From: Adlercreutzia equolifaciens DSM 19450
Lineage (GTDB): Bacteria > Actinomycetota > Coriobacteriia > Coriobacteriales > Eggerthellaceae
Direction of reading: 5' to 3'
Assembly: GCF_000478885.1 (NCBI RefSeq)
Contig: NC_022567.1
Location: 806,001-870,000, forward strand
DNA: 64,000 nucleotides
Positions 1-8,633 of the stretch are shown here, in pieces (within the stretch, counting starts at the first letter, position 1; the number at the start of each line of letters is the position of its first letter). Both the position numbers and the translations under genes were made by a program. The notes beneath the pieces were generated by a model. It saw nothing but the letters and a program-made list of their open reading frames with translations, did not search any database and was not told the origin of the DNA.

Positions 1-272
1 CCGGCGCCCGGTTCGGCACCGTGAAGGTGGGCTTCGATCTCGCCTGCGCGGCCTTGGCGTGCCTGTGCGCGTTCCTGTTCGTGGGTCATTTGGCCGGCGT
101 GCGCGAGGGCACCTTCGTCTGCGCCGCCTTCACCGGCGTCATCGTGAACGTCTACATGGGCCTCTACGGCAAGCTGCGCGACGCAGCCCGCAGCCACCGC
201 GCCGCAGATTCTGGTACGGCGTCGGAATGCTGCACATCGGCTGAAACGGTAGGGCCCTTTACTTCCGAGTGA
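1..272 (+). CDS. YczE/YitT-like membrane protein, C-terminal part
   Basis: The reading frame is already open at the window edge and ends with TGA at 272, so only about 90 C-terminal residues are present. Two hydrophobic stretches are visible, one around FDLACAALACLCAFLF and one around GTFVCAAFTGVIVNVYMGL. A glycine-rich turn with GVREGT lies between them, followed by a polar tail. This pattern resembles the last helices of the YczE/YitT family of integral membrane proteins, whose substrate is unknown. It converges with the membrane gene of the reductase operon, only a few bases beyond its stop. The family call is tentative because the N-terminal two thirds lie outside the window. Confidence 0.5.
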   Translation, partial: GARFGTVKVGFDLACAALACLCAFLFVGHLAGVREGTFVCAAFTGVIVNVYMGLYGKLRDAARSHRAADSGTASECCTSAETVGPFTSE

Positions 273-279
273 ATAAATA

Positions 280-1023
280 CTAGGCGGTGGCTTTTTCGTC
301 TGGATCGAACAAGCAGTCTGGCTGGTGGACCTGGGTTACGCGTGGCTGGCGTCGCGCGTGGCCATTGCCGATCGCCTTTGCTATGCGCAGGATCGTGTAG
401 GCTCCGAAGAGGGCGGTGTATACGAGCAGCGATCGCTGCGCGGCGATTCCGCCGTGCAGAGCTGCCGGCGCCAGAATGAATGCGAGATGGCAGAATACCA
501 GGCCGAAAAATACATAGGAAAGCCGCTGCGCTCTATTCCAGGTTGTTGCAGTCATAATGCGTTTGACGACGTTAAGTGACGTGATCCCTAAGACGGTTAA
601 GAGTGCAAGCAGAATGAGCGCCACAGCCATGGAGACGACGATGTTCTCGTCGAGATTGTTCGTACTTAGGAGTCGCGGCAGATAGGAGACGGCATAAACG
701 GTCACATGGCTCATGGCGAGTATCCAGGCGATGATCGATAGCTCTCCCCGAATAGGGCTGAGGCGGCGATGGAGACGGGAGGTGCTGTCGAGACATCCTA
801 TGAGCATGACGATGGCGAAGAGTGCCAGAGCAAGCTCGCATCGTTGTACGAGTTCCACCAGGATTCCCCACAGCCAGCGGGGGAGGACAATGAAGCCGCT
901 GGCGAGATAGAGCGTATCGAGGGCGATGGCGCAGAGGTAGAAGACGACCGGCCAGCGTTTGATCGGTTTTCGAAGCAGGTAGACTGCCGCGCAGGTCGTA
1001 GGGAAAGTCAGAAGGAAGTTCAT
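280..1023 (-). CDS. MsrQ/YedZ-like b-heme membrane protein, last gene of the reductase operon
   Basis: A 247-residue protein with about six or seven hydrophobic helices. I start it at the ATG at 1023 because a perfect AAGGAGG lies six bases upstream; the longer frame has no such site. The pattern matches the ferric-reductase-like transmembrane family (YedZ/MsrQ). There is an RRLSPIRGEL segment before a helix carrying His106 (MSHVTVY), then TSLN, then TWNRAQRLSY before a helix carrying His179 (FCHLAF). In MsrQ such histidines bind heme b. It follows dmsA-like, dmsB-like and torD-like genes on the same strand. The likely role is therefore the quinol-facing anchor that feeds electrons to the exported reductase, in place of a classical DmsC. 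That role is inferred from position and helix pattern. Confidence 0.6.
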   Translation of the reverse strand: MNFLLTFPTTCAAVYLLRKPIKRWPVVFYLCAIALDTLYLASGFIVLPRWLWGILVELVQRCELALALFAIVMLIGCLDSTSRLHRRLSPIRGELSIIAWILAMSHVTVYAVSYLPRLLSTNNLDENIVVSMAVALILLALLTVLGITSLNVVKRIMTATTWNRAQRLSYVFFGLVFCHLAFILAPAALHGGIAAQRSLLVYTALFGAYTILRIAKAIGNGHARRQPRVTQVHQPDCLFDPDEKATA

Positions 1024-1092
1024 GGCGGCCTCCTTGGTTTCGAGAAGCGACGGCCGACAGCTCATCAGAGCGTGCCGGCCGTGCGATGCGGT

Positions 1093-1698
1093 TTACGAGA
1101 GGGGCGTTCCCGCTAGCTCGTTTTCGATGCTGGCAAGCGTTATCGCGGTGAGGTGCGCCAGCGCTTGATAGAAGCTCCCCTCAGCTGCGCTGTTGAGCTT
1201 TTCGAGATAGGTCGGCGCCCAGGGAAGCAGATGCTGATCCAGAAACTCGCCAACGAGTTCGGGGCGATTGCTGGCGAGCCAGCTGAGAAGCGCGAGCATG
1301 CGTCCGATGTGGTCGATCGGCTCCCGGCTTTCCGCCTCGTGGAGCTCGATGCCCTGGGCGCGCATCCATCGGCTGATCGCGAGGCACGAATCGCCGAACA
1401 CGACCGCCTCGGAATCGAGGTACACCGATCCCCAGGGAGGCGCCGCTAGCTTCCGGGGGCCGACGAAAAGGCGGTGGTAGGCGCGGTCTGTCTCGTGGAT
1501 GTCCGCTCTGCCTGTTCGAGCGAGCTCCTCGGAGACGGCATGCAAGTCTTCGGCCGTGCCCCAGGGCCATTCTTCGGCGAGGTTCATGGCGGCCAGGCCG
1601 CGGATAATCTCCTTGCAGTGGGGCAGTGCCGGGCGCTCCAAGAAGAGGGTGCCCAAAAGCAGGGCGCACTGCTCGATATCCTCAACGTTCGCGTTCAT
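1093..1698 (-). CDS. TorD/DmsD-family redox enzyme maturation chaperone
   Basis: A 201-residue, largely helical cytoplasmic protein. The family binds the Tat signal of molybdoenzymes and helps insert the molybdopterin cofactor before export. The recognisable parts are the middle segment DRAYHRLFVGPRKLAAPPWG, matching the family signature Y..LF.GP....PP..S, and the later E..DHIG.ML.LL..L pattern. The length is normal for the family. Its ATG lies two bases after the stop of the Fe-S subunit gene, so the two are translationally coupled. The chaperone is presumably dedicated to the large subunit at 2338-4824. The family assignment is firm; the client is inferred from the operon. Confidence 0.88.
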   Translation of the reverse strand: MNANVEDIEQCALLLGTLFLERPALPHCKEIIRGLAAMNLAEEWPWGTAEDLHAVSEELARTGRADIHETDRAYHRLFVGPRKLAAPPWGSVYLDSEAVVFGDSCLAISRWMRAQGIELHEAESREPIDHIGRMLALLSWLASNRPELVGEFLDQHLLPWAPTYLEKLNSAAEGSFYQALAHLTAITLASIENELAGTPLS

Positions 1699-1700
1699 GA

Positions 1701-2327
1701 CTATTCCACTTCCAGCGGATTGGCGATGTAGCCTTCGTCGAGATTGTAGGTGTTCGAGTCGATGGCTTGGCAGGAGCCGATAACAAGGTTGGGTGCCGTG
1801 GTCGGCTCGGGAAGGGGAGCGACTTGGCTCGTGTCCCCGTACTTTTCTCGCAGCTCGTCAATGGGGCCGAATTCAAGGGCTCGCAGTGGGCAGGCGCCTA
1901 CGCACATGGGCTGTTCCTCGTTGCGCACGCGGGCCAGACAGCCGTCGCACTTGCGGGCGCGAGAGAGTTCGGCGTCGATGCGCGGGGCGTCGTAGGGGCA
2001 GGAGTTTCGACAGGTGCCGCAGCCTATGCAGACTTCTGGATCGGAATTCACCAGGCCGGTCTCCTCGTCCTTCTGCATGGCTCCGGTGGGGCAGTTTTCC
2101 ACGCAGGCGGCGTTGTCGCAGTGGTTGCAGGAGATCGCCAGATGGTAGTTGAATGCCGTCTTGTTCCAAGCGCCCTCGGAGGTCTTCTCCCAGCTGCCGC
2201 CCTCGAAGTCGTAGATGCGGCGGAACAGGATATCGGGTCCCAGGTCGTGGTAGTCCTTGCAGACCAGCTCGCAGGTCTTGCAGCCGGTGCAGCGGGACGA
2301 GTCGAAATAGAAGCCGTACTGGGTCAT
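1701..2327 (-). CDS. DmsB-like four-cluster ferredoxin subunit
   Basis: A 208-residue electron-transfer subunit of a molybdopterin reductase. Four cysteine groups are visible in order: CTGCKTCELVC near the N-terminus, CNHCDNAACVENCP, CIGCGTCRNSCP, and CDGCLARV with CVGACP. This is the standard layout for four [4Fe-4S] clusters in DmsB/PhsB/NrfC proteins. There is no signal peptide, so it is expected to be exported together with the Tat-targeted large subunit. The ATG has a strong AAGGAGG seven bases upstream, and the gene begins 10 bases after the catalytic subunit gene ends. It should pass electrons from the membrane protein to the molybdenum subunit. Confidence 0.93.
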   Translation of the reverse strand: MTQYGFYFDSSRCTGCKTCELVCKDYHDLGPDILFRRIYDFEGGSWEKTSEGAWNKTAFNYHLAISCNHCDNAACVENCPTGAMQKDEETGLVNSDPEVCIGCGTCRNSCPYDAPRIDAELSRARKCDGCLARVRNEEQPMCVGACPLRALEFGPIDELREKYGDTSQVAPLPEPTTAPNLVIGSCQAIDSNTYNLDEGYIANPLEVE

Positions 2328-2337
2328 GGGTTCCTCC

Positions 2338-4824
2338 TTAAGCCTTCTCGACCTGGACGAGCGTGGAGCCGGTCGACGGACAGTTCTTCGAGATGGGCGA
2401 CCAATGGTGGCCGCTCAGTGTGTTGGCGTTGGCGCCGATATCCACGCCGTCAACCATTTCGCGACGATGTGCATGCGGCATTCCCACCACGCCGGGCATG
2501 ATGCGGGAAGTGACGCGGGCCATGATCTGTACCTCGCCACGGTCGTTGAACACGCGCAGGGTGTCACCGTTCTGGATGCCGCGCGATTCGGCGTCGATGG
2601 GGTTGATCCACAGGCAGTGGCGACAGGCCTGCTGGAGCTCCTCGATTACCTGGTAGCGGCTGTGGAACTGGTTTTTGGCCTTCCAAGTGGAGAACAAGAG
2701 CGGGTAAGTGTCGTTGATATCGGCCACGCCCTCGATTTCGGGGAAGTAGCTGGGCACGGGACGTACTACGTCGCGGTCGCCGTTGTGGAACGTCCAGGTG
2801 TCGCGAATGGTGGCCAGGCGCTCGGAGTACAACTCGATCTTTCCCGACGGCGTCGTGCGCGGGCGGCCCTCCGGGTCGTCGACGTAGTCTTTGAGGGCGA
2901 TGAAAGGAACGGCTTGCACCGGGTCGCGCCAGAAGCCCATTTCGAGCCCCTCTTGGAACGACGGTGCATTGCCGTTGGGGGCCGAGGGACGGCTGTACTC
3001 TTCGTAGCGGGTCTCCATCCAGTCCTCCCAGGTTTTGCCCTCGGTGAACTCGTCGCGCAGCCCGAGGCGCTCGGCGAGATCGGCGACCCAATCATACGAG
3101 AGACGGCATTCGAACTGCGGTTCCTGGACAGGGCGGCCGAAGACGAACCCGAGAGCGGATCCGCCGGTCACGGTGGAAACCATGTTCATGCGTTCCTGGT
3201 ACATGAGATCGGGCAAGATGATGTCGCAGAAGGGCAGTGAAGTGGACATGATGACGTCGCAGCCAAGGATGAACTCGCACTTGCTCTCGTCTTCGAGGAT
3301 TGTCGCGGCCCAATTCAGGTCGGAGCTGGAGTTGCCGAAGCAGCCGGCCTCGTACAGGGCGAGGAACTTGATGCCGACCTCCAGCTTGTCGCCGCCCTGG
3401 ATGCCGTCGGTGAGCGCGGTCATCTCGAGCGGATGGTCGATAGCGTTGAACCGGCCGGAGATGGAGATCTTCTTGGTGACGGGATTCTCTCCGATGGGCA
3501 CCGAGTTCCACATACCGCCGTCGAAGTTCATCTGCATGCCCTTGCCGTTGAGGCCGGGGCATGTGCCCTCGCGGCCGATATTGCCGGTGATGACGGGAAG
3601 GGCAGCGATGGCGGCTGCGTTCCATTCGCCGTTGTGCCGACGCTGCGGCCCAAAACCTTGGGTGATGAAGCAGGTTTCGTGGTCGGTGATGAAATGGGCG
3701 AGATAGGTGATCTTCTCGGAGGGAAGCCCGCAGATGGGGGCGGCCCACTCGGGGGTCTTAGGAATGTTGTCATAGCCGGTGCCCATGATATAGTCCATAT
3801 AGGAGGAGTTTGCCGGCGCAGATTCAGGCATCGTGTCGGCATCAAATCCGACGACATACTTGTCCAAGAAGGCCTTGTCGTGCTTCCCCTCGCTGATAAT
3901 GACATAGGCGATAGCGCTCGCCAGAGCTCCATCGGTGCCCGGGTAGATGGGGAACCACTCGTCCGGATTGCCAGATGACCCCTCTCCCAGGCGGTAATCT
4001 ACGAAGGCGACCGGGATGCCTGCCTCGCGCGCTTTGGCCACCTCGTAGACCTCTCCCATGCCGCACATACGCGATTCACCCGACCCGCAGCCGAAGAACA
4101 GACCGCAATCGGCGTCTTTGATGGCCGAGGTGTTGCTTCCGAGACCACCAGCACAATCGAATGTCTGGCTGTCGAAGCCGAACAGGTAGTTGGCTGTCTG
4201 GGCGATCTGGCCATTCGATTCCGAGTTAATGGTTCCCAAATGACCGCCGGTCAAATTGAAGAGGCGCTGGATGGGGTAGTTGCGGGTTCCTGTTGCGCAC
4301 AGGAAGAATGCCTCGGGACCGTAGGTGTCAAGGGTGTAGCGATACTTCTCGGCGATGATATCGAGAGCCTCATCCCAGCTGATGCGTTCGAACTCCCCGC
4401 TTCCTCGTTTGCCCACGCGTTTCATGGGGTATTTGAGGCGATCGGGGCTGTTGATCCATTTTCGCACCGAACGAGCCTTGAGGCACGCGCGGAACGATAC
4501 AGCGCCGAACTCGTCGTCGCCGTCGGTGTCGTTGTCGATCCAGCGAAGGGTGCCGTCTACGACGTGGCACTTGAGGGGGCATGCAACAAAGCCGCAGTGG
4601 CAGCAGCTCTGCCAGATGATTTCTCCCTCCTCGGGAATCTCGTTGGCGACGACACCATTCGACCCCGTCTGCGCGAGCTCACCTTTGCTTTGCGCGCTCT
4701 GAGGGGCGCAGCCGAATAGGGAGGCGGCGGTGCCGGCTCCGGCCGCAGTTGCAAGGGTCGCGAGTGTCGATCCCTTGATGAAGCCTCGCCGCGAGACGGC
4801 CCTCTCCGTTGCTTTTCTGGTCAT
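2338..4824 (-). CDS. DMSO-reductase-family molybdopterin oxidoreductase, catalytic subunit
   Basis: An 828-residue exported molybdoenzyme. A twin-arginine motif SRRGFIK sits at residues 11-17, and LFGC at 36-39 could serve as a lipobox. A cysteine group from residue 74 to 86 plus RACLKAR near 110 should bind the FS0 [4Fe-4S] cluster. The segment INSESNGQIAQ aligns with the DmsA region carrying the molybdenum-ligating serine. The C-terminal part has the molybdopterin-dinucleotide-binding fold, with the typical NDRGEV and MPHAHR patterns. The length is close to DmsA. The substrate cannot be read from sequence: DMSO, TMAO or an aromatic or xenobiotic acceptor are all possible in this family of bacteria. 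It heads a four-gene minus-strand operon facing a divergent LuxR regulator, and its start has AAGGAG upstream. Confidence 0.88.
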   Translation of the reverse strand: MTRKATERAVSRRGFIKGSTLATLATAAGAGTAASLFGCAPQSAQSKGELAQTGSNGVVANEIPEEGEIIWQSCCHCGFVACPLKCHVVDGTLRWIDNDTDGDDEFGAVSFRACLKARSVRKWINSPDRLKYPMKRVGKRGSGEFERISWDEALDIIAEKYRYTLDTYGPEAFFLCATGTRNYPIQRLFNLTGGHLGTINSESNGQIAQTANYLFGFDSQTFDCAGGLGSNTSAIKDADCGLFFGCGSGESRMCGMGEVYEVAKAREAGIPVAFVDYRLGEGSSGNPDEWFPIYPGTDGALASAIAYVIISEGKHDKAFLDKYVVGFDADTMPESAPANSSYMDYIMGTGYDNIPKTPEWAAPICGLPSEKITYLAHFITDHETCFITQGFGPQRRHNGEWNAAAIAALPVITGNIGREGTCPGLNGKGMQMNFDGGMWNSVPIGENPVTKKISISGRFNAIDHPLEMTALTDGIQGGDKLEVGIKFLALYEAGCFGNSSSDLNWAATILEDESKCEFILGCDVIMSTSLPFCDIILPDLMYQERMNMVSTVTGGSALGFVFGRPVQEPQFECRLSYDWVADLAERLGLRDEFTEGKTWEDWMETRYEEYSRPSAPNGNAPSFQEGLEMGFWRDPVQAVPFIALKDYVDDPEGRPRTTPSGKIELYSERLATIRDTWTFHNGDRDVVRPVPSYFPEIEGVADINDTYPLLFSTWKAKNQFHSRYQVIEELQQACRHCLWINPIDAESRGIQNGDTLRVFNDRGEVQIMARVTSRIMPGVVGMPHAHRREMVDGVDIGANANTLSGHHWSPISKNCPSTGSTLVQVEKA

Positions 4825-5081
4825 AGATATCTCCTTCCTCTCTTAGGCGGCGTCCCAATAGCTGCTGTGCCGCTTGACGACAGTGTGCGCCTAGAGAGGG
4901 GGCCATCGTGAGACCTCGTTTTGGTGAAAGGGATTCAAAACGTGTCAACCTTTTTCGTGATTTTTTGAGAAACGCCTGGTGATCGCAGAATCAGCAGAGA
5001 GTGTAAGGCGTGGTTGTGCTGAGAGGGAATTATCTTTTCTGGTAGACTTCAGCTGTTCGCGGATGAGGAGGGGCACTGTCG
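4825..5081. promoter_or_regulatory. Divergent control region between reductase operon and LuxR regulator
   Basis: This 257-base spacer separates the start of the reductase operon (minus) from the start of the membrane-LuxR gene (plus). It should hold both promoters and the binding site of the regulator. Its middle part, about 4920-5040, is clearly richer in A and T than the flanking genes. I could not single out a convincing -10/-35 pair or operator palindrome by eye. Ribosome binding sites are clear on both sides: AAGGAG before dmsA-like and GAGGAGGGG before the regulator. Confidence 0.5.
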
Positions 5082-6602
5082 ATGAAACTGTTCGATGCGG
5101 GCAAGATCATCTCGTCGTCTCTCGGCATGGCCGTGGCCATGTCGCTTTCGTCGCTCTTTTTATGGAAGAGTGACTGGCTTTCCGTTCCTTCTGGTTCCTT
5201 TCACGGCTCCCATGGCATGGGGATCGTCATCGGCATTGTGACGAGCGCGGCGGTGATGTTGTGGTGTTCTCTGTCGCGGCAATCGCTGCGGCGCTTCGGG
5301 ATGCAAGTAGTCCCTCCTATTGCCCTTGCGAGCCTCGTCGTCTCTGGTTTGCCGGTGGTGCAGGGGTCGGCTCAGTGGGTACTTGGCATCGCCATTCCCG
5401 TGATCGGCTCTTACACGCTTATGTTCTCGTGGTTCTACGTTGTGTCTCTGCGCGATATCGAGGGCAGCCTCATGACCCTGCTCTTTGCCTGGGTGGTAAG
5501 CTTTTTTGTGAGAACTTTCTTCGAGTCGTTTACAGGAGCGGCGGTAACCTTGGCTATTTCCGCTACCCTGATGAGCGTCTGCTGGGGACTGCTTCTTGTC
5601 CAAGCGCGTCAACTCGATCTCGCTTCGCCCATGGCGTCGAGCTCTTTCTCCGCCAATCGTGTGAGCTATGTCCATGGGCTCGCAAGTTTCTGGCGTAGCG
5701 TGCTGTACTGTGGCACCTTCGCCTTTCTCGGGGGAGTTGTTCGCTTTCTGGCTGTCGACACGACGGCCATGACCTTCATCAACTATAGTTCCGCGCTCGC
5801 GGGCCTGTTCGCCCCCATCGTCCTTATGGCGCTCTGGCGGTTTCGGACGGTGCGGTACAACATCGATGGCGTATTTCGCCTGGCGTTCCCGCTGATTGTG
5901 GTCGCTCTCGGAATTCTGCCATTCGCTGCTGGCATCCCCTTTGTCATTCTAGCGGCGTTGCTCTACATGACATATAGCTTCTTGTCGCTGAGCGTTCAGG
6001 CGCTTTCCATTCAGATTTCTCATGACTACGGCATTGACCCCGTGTTCTGTCTCAGCTTCCAGACGCTCGTGTGCGTGGTCGCCCAGGGGGTAGGGTATCT
6101 CCTAGGAGCCTGCGCGCCCGCAGGCGAGTCCTTCGGAGTTTCCCCCTATGCCGTCATCGCCCTCGGGTCGGTGTGCTTTCTCGCCTTGGCGCTCTACGTC
6201 ACGCGAGCGCTGCATCCCTCGCAATCTGAGAAAAGCCGACCCGTCGAGTTTCTCTCGCTCGCTAGCGGACGAGTCGATTGCGGGACCCAGTCCACGCCGT
6301 TTGCCGAGATTGAAGAGGAAGACGATGGGGCTGCGTCAGTCTCTGAGGAGACGATCGTCCGGCCGCGCTACGAGGATAAGACGGCTCTTCGCTGCGATCT
6401 CATAGGGCGCAAGTACGCTCTGTCCCAGCGGGAGATCGAAGTCATGCTTCTCTTTGCTCGCGGAAATACTATCAGCTCCATAGCGGGGGAGTTGTTCATA
6501 TCTGACAACACAGTGAAGACTCACATGCGGCGCCTTTACGCAAAACTGGGGATTCACAAGAAGCAAGAGTTGTTCGCCCTCATAAACAGCTACGTCGAGT
6601 GA
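5082..6602 (+). CDS. Membrane-bound LuxR-family regulator (12-helix sensor plus HTH)
   Basis: A 506-residue protein. The first 380 residues are a run of about twelve hydrophobic helices with an MFS-like look. After an acidic linker comes a LuxR/GerE helix-turn-helix: ALSQREIEVMLLFARGNT, then SDNTVKTHMRRLYAKLG, near residues 440-500. Proteins of this architecture are a speciality of Eggerthellaceae and commonly lie beside genes for respiratory reductases, where they are thought to sense the acceptor. Here it is divergent from the DMSO-reductase-like operon, so local control of that operon is the natural reading. The start ATG has GAGGAGGGG at the right distance. The ligand is unknown. Confidence 0.85.
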   Translation: MKLFDAGKIISSSLGMAVAMSLSSLFLWKSDWLSVPSGSFHGSHGMGIVIGIVTSAAVMLWCSLSRQSLRRFGMQVVPPIALASLVVSGLPVVQGSAQWVLGIAIPVIGSYTLMFSWFYVVSLRDIEGSLMTLLFAWVVSFFVRTFFESFTGAAVTLAISATLMSVCWGLLLVQARQLDLASPMASSSFSANRVSYVHGLASFWRSVLYCGTFAFLGGVVRFLAVDTTAMTFINYSSALAGLFAPIVLMALWRFRTVRYNIDGVFRLAFPLIVVALGILPFAAGIPFVILAALLYMTYSFLSLSVQALSIQISHDYGIDPVFCLSFQTLVCVVAQGVGYLLGACAPAGESFGVSPYAVIALGSVCFLALALYVTRALHPSQSEKSRPVEFLSLASGRVDCGTQSTPFAEIEEEDDGAASVSEETIVRPRYEDKTALRCDLIGRKYALSQREIEVMLLFARGNTISSIAGELFISDNTVKTHMRRLYAKLGIHKKQELFALINSYVE

Positions 6603-6615
6603 CCCATATTTTTCT

Positions 6616-6644
6616 TTGCGAAGAGGACGCAGGACGGCTATACT
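6616..6644 (+). promoter_or_regulatory. Vegetative promoter of efp
   Basis: TTGCGA at 6616-6621 and TATACT at 6639-6644 are separated by exactly 17 bases, a good match to a housekeeping sigma promoter. It lies 73 bases before the GTG start of efp, just after the LuxR gene ends. EF-P is therefore probably transcribed on its own. Confidence 0.65.
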
Positions 6645-6717
6645 GTACCAGTTTGAACCAAACGCGGCGGCCGACCGGAGGGTTTGCTGCGGCGCGTGAG
6701 CAGGAAAGGAAACATCC

Positions 6718-7281
6718 GTGGCAAGCATTTCTACCGCCGATTTCAAGAACGGCATGTGCATCATCAACAACGGCAAGATGTGCACCATCGTCGAGTTCCA
6801 GCATGTGAAGCCGGGCAAGGGCGGCGCGTTTGTACGCACCAAGCTCAAGGACATCAAGACCGGCCGCGTGGTCGACTACACCTTCAACGCCGGCACGAAG
6901 TTCGATTCCGTGCGCTTGGAGTCCAAGAAGATGCAGTACCTTTACAACGACGGTGCCGACTTCTGGTTCATGGATAACAGCACGTTCGAGCAGTTGCCCG
7001 TTTCCGCTGATATGGTGGGCTCCGCGGCCGACTGGCTGAAGGAGAACGACGAGGCGACGCTTCTGTACGCCGGCGACGAGCTCATCAGCCTGGAGCCCCA
7101 GATGTTCGTGGAGCTTGAGGTCACCCATACCGAGCCGGGCTTCAAGGGCGATACCGCCACCAACACGCTGAAGCCGGCCACCCTGGAGACGGGCAAGGAG
7201 GTGCAGGTGCCGACGTTCATCGAGATTGGCGACGTCCTGCAGATCGACACCCGCGACGGCCGCGTCATCAAGCGCGTGTAA
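6718..7281 (+). CDS. efp: Elongation factor P
   Basis: A 187-residue protein, the standard size. EF-P binds the ribosome between the P and E sites and relieves stalling at proline runs. The three-domain EF-P signature is clear: an N-terminal KOW-like domain, then two OB-fold domains ending in IEIGDVLQIDTRDG. The tip loop VKPGKGGAF places a lysine at residue 34, the position modified in many bacteria; which modification is used cannot be told. The start is the GTG at 6718, preceded by AGGAAAGGA. It has its own promoter upstream and a strong terminator downstream, so it is monocistronic. Confidence 0.97.
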   Translation: MASISTADFKNGMCIINNGKMCTIVEFQHVKPGKGGAFVRTKLKDIKTGRVVDYTFNAGTKFDSVRLESKKMQYLYNDGADFWFMDNSTFEQLPVSADMVGSAADWLKENDEATLLYAGDELISLEPQMFVELEVTHTEPGFKGDTATNTLKPATLETGKEVQVPTFIEIGDVLQIDTRDGRVIKRV

Positions 7282-7308
7282 AGTTCCGCCGCCGTTTCAG
7301 TGATCTTG

Positions 7309-7335
7309 GGCCTCCCTTCGGGGAGGCCTTTTTTT
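7309..7335 (+). terminator. Rho-independent terminator of efp
   Basis: A perfect eight-base stem (GGCCTCCC with GGGAGGCC) around a TTCG loop is followed by seven T residues, 27 bases after the efp stop codon. Confidence 0.93.
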
Positions 7336-7373
7336 GTGCTCCAGACAAAATGCCCTCGCGATTTTTCCGAAAT

Positions 7374-7545
7374 ATTGCGTTTGTTAGCGTTCGCAGCCTC
7401 GTTTTGGGGCACCGCCCATCCAGTTCAGTGAATTTGGGTATAATTTCTCCGTTATGTCCCCCGTTATGAGCTAAAAACAGGATCCAAACAGGGTCGTTTG
7501 GGCCATCTTTACGCTAACAAACGCAATTTCTTGGAAAAGATGGCC
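7374..7545. repeat. Nested inverted repeat filling the efp-degV gap
   Basis: A perfect 17-base inverted repeat has arms ATTGCGTTTGTTAGCGT at 7374-7390 and its complement at 7511-7527, separated by 120 bases. The similarity continues imperfectly outside the arms for about ten bases. The right arm lies inside the loop of a second inverted repeat, GGCCATCTTT (7501-7510) with AAAGATGGCC (7536-7545). A TATAAT lies between the arms near 7440. No coding frame fits. The block occupies the gap between the convergent efp and degV genes and looks like a small palindromic mobile element or remnant. Confidence 0.75.
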
Positions 7546-7606
7546 ATGCAAATGTTCTGGGAGGACGGGATGGCTCTACGAAAGAGCGCGAAAGACTATG
7601 CGGGCC

Positions 7607-8488
7607 CTATTCCCGTGCGAAGAAGGCGAAGGCGACGCCGCCCGGGCCGACGTGGGTGCCGATGACGGCGCCGACCTGCGTGAGGGGCAGATCGTCCGGC
7701 GCGGCGGACTCGTCGGCGGCCGCTTCCTCGGCGGCTTTCGCCTGCGCCAGGCTGTCGGCGATGTACTTGCGGGCCGTCGTGTCGGACAGGCCCGAGTAGG
7801 CCACCCAGATGGGCCGCGTGAAGTCGATGCCGCCGGCCTCGTCGATCTTCTGGAACACCATGTTTTTCGACTGCTTCGATCCGCGCGCCTTGCCGAGCAC
7901 CACGACGTCGCCATCGACGACGCCCACCACGGGCTTGATGGAGAGCATGCCGCCCACAAGGGCCGCCGCTCCGGAAATGCGGCCTCCACGGCGCAGGTAC
8001 TCCAGTGTATCCAGCGAGGCCACGAGCCGGATATCCTTCTTCTCCTGGTTGAGGCAGTAGGCGATGTCGGCGGCGGAAAGCCCTTCGTCGCGCAGAGCCC
8101 AGGCGCGCTCGGCCAAGATGCGCTCGCCGATGGTGGCGTTCTCGCTGTCGACCACGAAGACCGACTCCTTGAACGGGGCCGCGGCGATGCAGGCGCTCTG
8201 GTAGGTGCCGGAGATGTGGCTGGAAAGCGTGATGCAGACGACCTCGTTGCCGGCATCGACGGCCTCTTGGAAGAGGTCTTGGAACACCATGGGAGGGATC
8301 TGGCTCGTGCGGGGCAGCTCGTCGGTTTCCACGAGGCGCTCGAAGAATTCCTCGCGCGAAAGGTCGACGCCCTCGGCGTACTGTTCGGAGCCGAATGCGA
8401 TGGTCATGGGGATGATGGTAATGTCGTGGGCGCGGGCGTAGTCCTCTTCCATGTCCGCCGACGAGTCCACGATGATGCGAATGGCCAC
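7607..8488 (-). CDS. DegV-family fatty-acid-binding protein
   Basis: A 293-residue cytosolic protein of the DegV/FakB family, which cradles a fatty acid and in Firmicutes hands it to the kinase FakA. The N-terminus IRIIVDSSADM and the internal TSQIPP, SSHISGTYQSA and GGRISGAAALVGG segments are the standard family landmarks. They include the serine and threonine residues that contact the lipid carboxylate. An alanine/glutamate-rich insertion near residues 245-265 is unusual but sits in a loop. The start is a GTG with GGGAGG upstream. No fatty acid kinase gene is nearby, so a role in lipid salvage is only inferred. Confidence 0.9.
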   Translation of the reverse strand: MAIRIIVDSSADMEEDYARAHDITIIPMTIAFGSEQYAEGVDLSREEFFERLVETDELPRTSQIPPMVFQDLFQEAVDAGNEVVCITLSSHISGTYQSACIAAAPFKESVFVVDSENATIGERILAERAWALRDEGLSAADIAYCLNQEKKDIRLVASLDTLEYLRRGGRISGAAALVGGMLSIKPVVGVVDGDVVVLGKARGSKQSKNMVFQKIDEAGGIDFTRPIWVAYSGLSDTTARKYIADSLAQAKAAEEAAADESAAPDDLPLTQVGAVIGTHVGPGGVAFAFFARE

Positions 8489-8633
8489 GGTGCCTCCCTC
8501 GAAGTCGTTTCCTTTATTTTATCGTCCGTACGCGGAGCCTCGGCGAGGTGGCGTAAAGGCAAGTAAATTGTTCATAATTTGGGAACGGTTTCTCGATTGA
8601 CAGCGAGCCGCAAAAGTGGCCACTGGGAAGTGT

